A stretch of DNA of 64,000 bases from NCBI GenBank assembly GCA_947685225.1, contig CANTUV010000031.1, positions 67,995,001-68,059,000 of the forward strand, in the 5' to 3' direction. Positions 46,591-55,283 of the stretch are shown here, one piece after another (within the stretch, counting starts at the first letter, position 1; each line of letters begins with the position of its first letter). The stretch comes from Garcia nutans. Taxonomy: Eukaryota > Streptophyta > Magnoliopsida > Malpighiales > Euphorbiaceae. A program made the translations under genes and the position numbers. The notes below the pieces were generated by a model. That model did not search any database. It was not told the origin of the DNA and saw only the letters and a program-made list of their open reading frames with translations.

Positions 46591-48822
46591 CCCGGGTTTA
46601 GTAAGAGGGGAGGATCATTATCTGGAGGCAGTAGGCTAGATGAAGCCGGATCTTCTCAGAGGGTGTATGTGATGCAGAGGCAGCCAGATGCTTCAGCAGT
46701 CATAGCCGGTACATTTTCTTTATTTGGCATTTCAGTACTTACTTTAATTGATCCAGGATCGACTCATTCATACATAAGTGCATCCATACTGCCTGTGTCT
46801 GAATTGCATTCTGAGTCCTTAGGATTTGATGTTTTGGTGACAAATCCTTTAGGACATAGTGTGGTTGTTAGCAAGGTGCACTGAGATAGTACAGTTATGG
46901 TGCAAGGTGAGGAGTTTCTTGGTGATTTAATTGAAATGCCTTTTAAAGAATATGATTTAATCTTAGGCATGGATTGGCTATCTAAACATGGACCTGTGGT
47001 AGATTGTCAAAAGAAGTGTATCACCTTGAGAACCAGTGATGGTAGGGATGTGATAGTATCTAGTGAGCAGAGAGAACTTGCATCCTTGTTTGTGTCAACT
47101 GTAACAGCTAGGAAGTTGATTAGAAAAGGGTGTGATGCTTATCTTGCTCATGTGGTGGATACTAGAGTAGCAGGTTCTCATCTTAATGATATAACCACAG
47201 TTGCAGATTTTCCGGATGTGTTTCCTGAGGAGTTGCCAGGGTTACCCCCTGAGAGAGAGATTGAGTTTGGTATCGATCTGTTGCCTGGTACCACTCCCAT
47301 CTCTATCACTCCTTATAGAATGGCACCAGCTGAATTGAGAGAGTTGAAGGTGCAGTTACAGGAGTTGTTGGATAAGGGGTTTATTCGCCCCAGTGTTTCT
47401 CCTTGGGGAGCTCCTGTGTTGTTTGTAAAGAAAAAGGATGGTACTATGAGGTTATGCATTGATTATAGGCAATTGAACAAAGTGACTATTAAGAATAAAT
47501 ATCCTTTGCCTAGGATTGATGATCTTTTTGATCAATTAAAGGGAGCAGTAGTGTTTTCCAAGATTGATTTGCGATCCGGGTACCATCAGTTAAGGGTTAA
47601 AGTTGAAGATGTTTCTAAGACAGCTTTCTGCACCAGGTATGGGCATTATGAGTTTTTAGTAATGCCTTTTGGGTTGACGAATGCACCTGCAGCTTTCATG
47701 GATTTGATGAATAGGGTATTTAGGCCCTATCTGGATCAGTTTGTGGTGGTTTTCATCGATGATATTTTGGTGTATTCACGTAATGAGGAGGAGAATGACA
47801 AGCATTTGCGGATTGTGCTACAGATCTTGAGAGAGAAGCAGTTGTATGCTAAGTTGTCAAAATGTGAATTTTGGCTTGACCAAGTGACTTTTCTAGGTCA
47901 TATAGTTTCAGCAGATGGTATAAGAGTCGATCCAAGTAAAATTGAAGCTATTTTGAATTGGAGTCCACCAAAGTCTGTAACTGAAGTTAGAAGTTTTCTA
48001 GGTTTGGCAGGCTATTACCGACGGTTTGTGAAAGGTTTCTTCTTGATAGCTACTCCACTCACCAGATTACTTCGGAAGGGAGTTATATTTGTGTGGACGG
48101 ATCAGTGTCAAGCTAGCTTTGAGCAGTTGAAAGAAATGTTGACTCAAGCACCTATTCTAACTTTACCCATAGAAGATAAACCATATATGATTTATAGTAA
48201 TGCTTCACATAGTGGTTTAGGATGTGTTTTGATGCAAGAGGGTAAAGTCATAGCATATGCTTCTCGGAAATATAAGCCGCACGAGCTTAACTATCCGACT
48301 CATGATTTGGAGTTGGCAGCTATAGTATTTGCTTTGAAGATTTGGCGACATTATTTATTTGGGGAGAAATGTTTTATCTATACGGATCACAAAAGTTTGA
48401 AATATTTAGGTGTTCAAAAGGAGTTGAATCTTCGGCAAAGGCGATGGTTAGAGTTGATCAAAGACTACGATTGCTTGATTGATTACCATCCTGGTAAGGC
48501 GAATGTAGTTGCTAATGCCTTGAGTCGGAAATCTTTGGAAGGTTTGGCTGTTTATTCGCTCTCATTGCTTGTTGAGTTGAGAGCGTTACATGCTAGTTTT
48601 GAAGTGTGTGATGATGGTGCATTATTGACTCAGCTGCAGTTGAAACCAGTATTGCTGGATCAGATAAAGGAAGCTCAATTGACTGATGAGAAAATTCAGA
48701 AGATTATATCAGATTGCCAAAATGGGGAGAGCCGAGATTTCTATGTGAAGGGTGATGGTAGTCTTTGGTTCAAGGATAGGTTGTGTGTACCTGATGATGA
48801 TAGTTTGAAAAAGATCTTTTAG
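46591..48822 (+). pseudogene. pol: pol of element E, protease-RT-RNase H part, broken
   Basis: One frame with a TGA at 46882-46884 and a frameshift ending at the TAG at 48820-48822. Protease: active-site region LTLIDPGSTHSYIS (46740-46780). The downstream 641-codon frame (46897-48822) has LILGMDWLSKHGPVVDC, the RT core with LCIDYRQLNKVTIKNKYPLP, QLRVKVEDVSKTAF and FIDDILVYS (catalytic Asp pair kept, about residues 285-293), then RNase H with YASRKYKPHELNYPTHDLEL and YTDHKSLKYL. In RNase H the expected first catalytic Asp is Asn (codon AAT at 48199-48201, YSNASHSGLG). RT in this family copies the RNA genome into DNA. Besides the stop and frameshift, the loss of the RNase H Asp would disable it. 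Confidence 0.93.
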
Positions 48823-50081
48823 AGGAAGCACACCAATCGGTTTTTGCTATGCATCCTGGTAGTACAAAGATGTACCATGATTTGAAACAGCACTACTGGT
48901 GGTCTGGTATGAAGAGAGACATTGCAGAATTTGTGTCCAAATGTCTCACATGTTAGAGGATAAAAGCTGAGCATCAAGTTCCAACAGGGTTGCTTCAACC
49001 TTTAACAGTGCCTGAATGGAAATGGGAGAGAGTGACAATGGATTTTGTATCAGGGCTGCCATTAACTCAGAAGAAGCATAACGCTATTTGGGTGATTGTT
49101 GATCGGTTAACAAAGACAGCTCATTTCCTTCCTATTAGAATAGACTATTCTCTTGAAAGGTTGGTTGAGCTGTATATTAGTGAGATAGTGAAGTTGCATG
49201 GAGTCCCAATTTCTTTAGTGTCTGATCGAGATCCCCGGTTTACTTCGAGATTTTGGAAGAGTTTACATGGTGCTTTGGGTTCTCGATTACACTTTAGTAC
49301 TGCTTTTCATCCACAGACAGATGGGCAGTCAGAGAGAGTGATACAAATTATTGAGGATATGTTGAGAAGCTGTGTTATTGATTTCTCTGGAAGTTGGGAC
49401 AGATTTTTGCCACTTGTAGAATTTGCTTACAACAATAGTCATCAATCCAGTATTGGTATGGCACCTTTTGAGGCATTGTATGGTAGAAGATGCAGAACGC
49501 CATTATGTTGGAATGACATTGGAGAGGGCAAGTTAATTGGTCCTGATTTGATTAAAGAAACTGAAGAGAAAGTGAAAATAATTTGGGATCGGTGGAAAGC
49601 AGCTTCAGACTGACAGAAGTCTTACTCAGATTTGAAGAGGAGAGATATAGAGTTTGATATTGGAGATAAAGTATTTTTGAAAGTGTCTCCTTGGAAAAAG
49701 ATATTGAGATTTGGTCGAAAAGGGAAGCTGAGTCCTCGTTTCATTGGACCATATGAAGTTTTGGAAAGAATTGGGCCAGTTGCTTATCGTCTTGCTTTGC
49801 CGCCTGAGTTGGATAGAATCCATAATGTATTCCATGTTTCTTTGTTGAGGAGGTACATATCAGATCCATCACATATCTTGCCAATTGAATCCATTGAAGT
49901 AAGTTCAGATCTGACATTTGAGGAAGAACCAGCTGCTATTTTGGCACATGAAGTGAAAGAGTTGAGGAATAAGAAAGTGCCATTAGTGAAGGTTTTATGG
50001 AAGAATCATGGGAAAGAAGAGGCAACTTGGGAGAGCGAGCAAGCAATGCAAGATCAATATCCTCAATTATTTCATACTTGA
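48823..50081 (+). pseudogene. pol: pol of element E, integrase and chromodomain-like tail, broken
   Basis: Frame differs from the RT part. It begins with the HHCC zinc-binding region (HPGSTKMYHDLKQHYWW, then C-x2-C as CLTC) with a TAG at 48954-48956. The integrase core (frame 48990-49613) holds MDFVSGLP, VSDRDPRFTSRFW and DGQSERVIQ, which supply the D, D and E catalytic residues. A TGA stands at 49611-49613. The tail (frame 49632-50081) has the GDKVFLKVSPWKK / GKLSPRFIGPYEV box and IHNVFHVSLLRRY, and ends with a chromodomain-like module (PLVKVLWKNHGKEEATWESE). That module marks chromoviruses and is thought to guide integration to heterochromatin. The lesions are single, so decay here is milder than in D. 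Confidence 0.93.
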
Positions 50082-50089
50082 TACCAGGT

Positions 50090-50127
50090 AATTTCGAGGA
50101 CGAAATTTCTTTTTAGAGGGGGAGAAT
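50090..50127 (+). other. Pre-PPT hairpin and PPT of E
   Basis: AATTTCG (50090-50096), loop AGGA, CGAAATT (50101-50107), starting nine bases after the pol stop. Then a purine tract AGAGGGGGAGAAT up to the LTR start at 50128. Confidence 0.85.
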
Positions 50128-52564
50128 TGTAATATCCCAATGGATGCCCTAGAAGTTTTAATATAATTGTTGTTTATTGGAATTAAAATGTATATGTGTA
50201 TTGAAAAGAGAAAAGAATTCAAAAGAGAGTGTATATGTTGTATATATGGAAATATATATAACATATACACAAGTCAAATGGATGGTCAAAGGAAGAAGAT
50301 TTTTATTTTGTTAATTGTGAAATTACTAAAAAGGGCATGTAAGTTAAAGGAAGTTAAAATAAATGGAATAGGGTATTTAGGTAATTTTCTTTTTAAATTG
50401 CTTGGTAGAGGTTTAAAGAGATGCAAAAGTTGACTTTACTTCTTTTACTTTTCATTTTTCTTCTTTCCAATTGCTTGGCCGGCCATCCCAAAGACAAGAG
50501 AGCAAGAGAGGGTTCTTGAGTGCTAAAATCAAGTTGAAGGAAGAATCAAGTGAATGAATTGGAAAATCTTGAAGTTTCATCAACCATGGTAAGTTCTCTC
50601 TCTTGATTTCTTTTGTTATTTGAAGTTGTGTAAAAGTTTGATTGTTGATGTTTGAAAGTAGGGTTGTGTTGATTGTAATATGTTGGAATATGTTTGATTT
50701 ATTAGATTGTGGTGTTGATTTTGGTTTAAAGATAAGAAGTTAAATTAGTGTTAGTTTTGGAAGTGTAGAGTTGAGTTTGAATTAGGGTTTTGAGTTGATA
50801 ATTGTGGTAGATGTTGAGTTTGGTTAATTATTTTCATAGACTTTCATGTTGTTTGTGTTTATTGGAGTTGTAAGCATAAAATATGTGAATTTGGTAAGAA
50901 ACAGAGGCATTTTGAATGCCATGCCCATGACCTTGGTTGCCATGGCCGTGGCCATTTGTAGCCATGGCCGTGGAGGTTTGTAGCAAAGGAGGCAGAAGTG
51001 TTTTCTAACCCACACCCGTGGGGGTTGGGGTGGCCATGGCCGTGGGCTCTAGCATGGGGTGTTGATTTGTAATGTGTGTTATAAAGGTCTAAGATGAGGT
51101 TAATAAGTGATAAATTGTATTAGAATTCATGTATTGTATCATTTTTGGACTAGGTTTTGGAAGAAGGTGATTTGCCCAAATTTGAGAAGTGAGGAATTCT
51201 TGGAAAAAGGAAGTGTATAGCTTTGTATAAGTGGTGTTTAAGGTAAGTACAAACTACATTATTGCATACATTCATATGATGTTGGAATTTAAAGACATAT
51301 ATGATTGTAAATGTGTTAATGTTATTTGTTGTATATACACTTTAATGATGAATTGATTAATGTGATTTGAGATATAATGATTGAAATGAAATGAATAGAG
51401 CATGTTGATTATATGATGATGAATTTAAGATATATGTTCAATATAATGAATTATGTGTACTTGAATAATGAAGTGTTAAATCGTGAATTGAGATGTGAAG
51501 CCATTGTGATTGGCTATGGTGATTCAAATGAGATGTGAAGCCATTGTGATTGGCTATGATGACTCAATTGAAATAAGTGGGACATGTTTGCCTAGATGAT
51601 GATGAGAATTGAGAATGAAGTTGATAATGAATAATAAATGAATTGTGTGGCTAATGTGTTATTCCATTTTCAGAGTTTGTTGTTGGTGGCATGCCTATAG
51701 TAACACTCTCTTGAAGTTAGGTTGGCTTGATCCTTGAAGCCAAGTTGGGTTGAAGTTTAACATGTTTCACTCCCCTTGAAGCTTGGTTGGGTCTAGTCCT
51801 TGAAGCCTAATTGAGATGTTACAACCCTTGAAGCTAGGTTGGGTTTGGTTCTTGAAGCCAAGTTGGGTTGATACTTAGCATGCTTTGTTCCCCTTGAAGC
51901 TTGGTTGAACCTAAATCCTTGAAGCCTAGTTGGGATAATGATAATGATAAATGTGATAATTAAACCAAAACATTAACTTTGAAAGTTGAATGGCATATTA
52001 GTGTCTTTGGGCCCATGCTTGTCTTTATTTAAATGTGATTAATGAATAATGAGATTCAATGTAAGACTTTGTTATTTGATATTCTTATGTATAAAGTATA
52101 ATATTTGAACATATCATATTGGCATTGCATTATATCAAAACATAATATTATAGTAGTTTGTACCACTAAGCCGTTGGCTTAGCGCGATTATGATTTATCG
52201 CGCAGGTAACAGGGAGGAATCAGAGAGTTCATCTAGGCCAGGTAGAAACTAGATATTGAGGTGGAGGTAGTGAAGCTTAAAGATCGAAGACATACTGCCA
52301 ATCATGTATATATCTATGTTTTGTAAAACTCAAGTTTTAATGTATATGTATTTGTAAATATTTGTTACATTTTCCGCTGTGTATTTAATAAACATTGAGT
52401 CTATAGTATTTCATAAATTTCTATAGATGTTTATAATTTATTTATATTATTTAAAAAAAGATTATATGTTTGTTTTATAAACAGTGGCATACCTATATTC
52501 AGTATATGTATATTACGATCATATTAGCATGCTGTGTACGTATACGGGGTATAGGGGTGTTACA
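50128..52564 (+). repeat. Middle (3') LTR of element E
   Basis: 2437 bp, very close to the 5' LTR. The main difference is an extra 40-bp direct duplication (about 51491-51530, AGATGTGAAGCCATTGTGAT...). Palindrome cluster 50919-51045 is more CpG-decayed than in the 5' LTR; two-hairpin module 52166-52203 is intact with AGGT. Confidence 0.95.
52166..52203 (+). promoter_or_regulatory. Two-hairpin LTR module (E, middle LTR)
   Basis: CTAAGCC...GGCTTAG (52166-52182), second stem ending ATCGCGC (52197-52203), then AGGT. Confidence 0.8.
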
Positions 52565-52571
52565 TTTATTT

Positions 52572-52583
52572 TGGTATCAGAGC
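52572..52583 (+). other. Second primer binding site of E
   Basis: TGGTATCAGAGC again follows an LTR end (52564), showing that a second internal region starts here. Confidence 0.92.
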
Positions 52584-52733
52584 CTAGGTTTGAGATTCTC
52601 AACCTAGGTGAATTGTAAGAAAAAGCATATTTTGATTTTAAAAGTTTGTTTTTGAGTAAAATACATGTTTTGGTATGGCAGTCTTTGATCTTTAATGAGG
52701 AATATTCTGCTGTGTTTGCAGATATAGGTAGTA

Positions 52734-53999
52734 ATGGAGTCTCATTCACGTCAGACTGTAGAAAGAAGTGCTGAAAGTGTAGCTCCAGGAGAGAGTAGAG
52801 AGGGAGCTAGGGTTGAGAGAGTTAGTGAGGCACCTGTCTCTGTGCCAGAGAGATCAGTTGCAGATGAGGCTCCACCGGGTTGGTTAAGGCATGTGGTGGA
52901 ATTATTTAGACAAGCTCCAGTGCAGCCCCCACCACCACCACAGCCTCAGGTGCCAGTAAGACATTATGACAAGTTGAGGAAATATGGGGCTGAAGATTTT
53001 TTAGGCACTACTGATCCTGCAGTGGCTGAGCAGTGGTTAGATAAGGTACAGAGGATATTCATTCAGTTGCAAGCCACTTCGGATGAGAAGTTTGACTATG
53101 CCAGATCCCTCTTACAGAAAGATGCATATGACTGGTGGAAGACGGTCCCTCATGCTATGGATGATCCACCTACACTATCATATGGTGATTTCTTGAGGGA
53201 ATTCGAGCAGAAATATACTCCAAGGGAGTATAAAGATCTTAAGAAGATGGAATTTCTAAATTTGAGGCAAGACAACCGGACGGTGACCGAATACGAGATT
53301 GAGTACATCCAGTTGAGTCGTTATGCTGGGGGAATTATTTCTGATGAAATAGATAAATGTAGAAGATTTGAGGAGGGATTAAGGCCCTCTATCATGTGCC
53401 TGGTAGCTGGTTCTCGGTATCAGGATTTCTCTCAGCTTGTTACAGTAGCTAGGAGTGTGGAGAGAGCCCAGAGTATAGCCGCAGCTGCTACTGAGGAGGA
53501 GACTAGGGTAAGGAGACCCCAGTTTGAGGCAGGGTTTTCATCTGTGAAGAGGGGTAGAGGAAGTTTTGTTTCAAGGGTCAGTAGAAGCCAGAGACAGCTG
53601 GGTAGGTCAATGCAGTATCCGAGATAGAGACCAAGACCTACAGTTTCTATAGCTAGTGCCCCGACTCCCATGATGCAAAGGTCTACTCCACCTGTATGTG
53701 TTCACTGTGGTAGGTCTCATGGAGGTGCATGTTGGAGGACTGGTGTATCCGGAGTATGTTATAAATGTTGGTCACCAGATCATTTTATTAAAGATTGCCC
53801 AGAGATGCAAGATGATAGGCAGATTGATACTGTAGTTTCTCGACCCAGTGTCAGTAGAGGTGGGCGAGGGGGCAGAGGTTTTAGCAGAGGAGGCCGACCC
53901 GAGTTTAGTCAGAGGGGAGGATCATTATCCGGAGGCAGTAGGCCAGATGAAGCCGGATCTTCTCAGAGGATGTATGTGATGCAGAGGCAGCCAGATTGA
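52734..53999 (+). pseudogene. gag: gag copy 2 of element E, truncated
   Basis: Better preserved than copy 1: open from MESHSRQTVERSAESVAPGE through the capsid to the TAG at 53625-53627 (298 codons including the stop), then open in the same frame to 53999 with both Cys-His clusters. The knuckle reads CYKCWSPDHFIKDC, with Trp for the usual Gly. It keeps the 160-bp linker (53457-53616) missing from copy 1. No protease or RT follows: at 53992 the sequence jumps through a 22-bp filler into the middle of an LTR. Confidence 0.92.
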
Positions 54000-54013
54000 T
54001 ACTATAGTTTCTC

Positions 54014-54867
54014 TTGAAGTTAGGTTGGCTTGAACCTTGAAGCCAAGTTGGGTTGAATTTTAACATGTTTTACACCCCTTGAAGCTTGGTTGGGTCTAGT
54101 CCTTGAAGCCTATTTGAGATGTTACAACCCTTGAAGCTAGGTTGGGTTTGGTTCTTGAAGCCAAGTTGGGTTGATACTTAGCATGCTTTGTTCCCCTTTA
54201 AGCTTGGTTGAACCTAAATCTTTGAAGCCTAGTTGGGATAATGATAATGATAAATGTGATAATTAAACCAAAACATTAACTCTGAAAGTTGAATGGCATA
54301 TTAGTGTCTTTGGGCCCATGCTTGTCTTTGTTTAAATGTGATTAATGAATAATGAGATTCAATGTAAGACTTTGTTATTTGATATTCTTATGTATAAAGT
54401 ATAATATTTGAACATATCATATTGGCATTGCATTATATCAAAACATAATATTATAGTAGTTTGTACCACTAAGCCGTTGGCTTAGCGCGATTATGATTTA
54501 TCGCGCAGGTAACAGGGAGGAACCAGAGAGTTCATCTAGGCCAGGTAGAGGCTAGATTTTGAGGTGGAGGTAGTGAAGCTTAAAGATCAAAGACATACTG
54601 CCAATCATGTATATATCTATGTTTTGTAAAACTCAAGTTTTTATGTATATGTATTTGTAAATATTTGTTACATTTTCCGCTGTGTATTTAATAAACATTG
54701 AGTCTATAGTATTTCATAAATTTCTATAAATGTTTATAATTTATTTATATTATTGAAAAAAAGATTATATGTTTGTTTTATAAACAGTGGCATACCTATA
54801 TTCAGTACACGTATATTACGATCGTATTAGCATGATGTGTACGTATACGGGGTATAGGGCTGTTACT
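54014..54867 (+). repeat. 5'-truncated third LTR of element E
   Basis: Corresponds to about 44560-45417, so the first 1.5 kb of the LTR is missing. Keeps the minisatellite and the two-hairpin module (54469-54506). Ends TGTTACT instead of TGTTACA, then ACTCC and the rest of the A LTR. Confidence 0.92.
54469..54506 (+). promoter_or_regulatory. Two-hairpin LTR module (E, truncated LTR)
   Basis: CTAAGCC (54469-54475), GGCTTAG (54479-54485), ATCGCGC (54500-54506), followed by AGGT. Confidence 0.8.
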
Positions 54868-54872
54868 ACTCC

Positions 54873-54978
54873 ATTTTCTCCGGACTTAGGTTCGTGTTCT
54901 CTAAGGCCCCTAGCCTAAATAGTGCCGAAGTCGCAAGAACCATTCCACCGGGAGTGGGGGCGAAAATCCCCGCTCACA
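54873..54978 (+). repeat. 3' LTR of A, part 2
   Basis: The last 106 bp of the A LTR, ending CCCCGCTCACA, then the CTAGG target duplication (54979-54983) and the resumed internal region of B. Confidence 0.92.
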
Positions 54979-54983
54979 CTAGG

Positions 54984-55283
54984 ACCTAGACAAAGGTAAT
55001 TATGCAGGAGCCTTCTCTAAGTAAGCATGCACAACTCAATGCTATAGAGCAATTCCCTCACCTAGTATAGTCATTCGAGTCATGATGCCTAAATACATTA
55101 ATTCATGAACATGAAGCTAGATTCCTCATTGGTTGAGCACCAAAATGAATAAAGAGCAACAAAAATTTTGATGAAAGTAATTTATTCAAACAAATTTAAA
55201 TTTGAAAAACACGATTGTTTCAATTAAATATTAAAGAAAGCAAAATTGAAAAGTAACATTCAAGCAAAGGAAAGTTTGCTGAG
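54984..55283 (-). other. B internal region just downstream of gag
   Basis: Inverse of A 36950-37245. Non-coding. Confidence 0.75.

Larger units (their letters stand above)
43022..54867 (+). mobile_element. Element E: chromodomain Ty3/gypsy (Tekay/Del-like) composite nested in the A 3' LTR
   Basis: Plus-strand composite with a single TSD, ACTCC, at 43017-43021 and 54868-54872. Order: LTR (43022-45417), gag-pol (45418-50127), LTR (50128-52564), a second PBS and gag only (52565-53999), then a 5'-truncated LTR (about 54014-54867). Pol order is protease, RT, RNase H, integrase, chromodomain-like tail. Multiple stops and frameshifts break both gag copies and pol. The last two bases read CT instead of CA. 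Confidence 0.93.
9205..54978 (+). mobile_element. Element A: Tat/Ogre-type gag-only LTR retrotransposon nested in B
   Basis: Plus-strand element with TSD CTAGG at 9200-9204 and 54979-54983. Order: 5' LTR 9205-11384, PBS 11386-11402, leader, gag (split by C), non-coding region with hairpins and tandem arrays, PPT, 3' LTR 40904-43021 plus 54873-54978 (split by E). It belongs to the same family as its host B. The uninterrupted form of the target is visible in A itself (about 37241-37262). Without C the internal region is about 6.5 kb and contains gag only. Confidence 0.92.

Noticed and set aside
52565..54867. Second gag and third LTR as an independent insertion
   Set aside because: No separate TSD; the outer ACTCC pair encloses all three LTRs.
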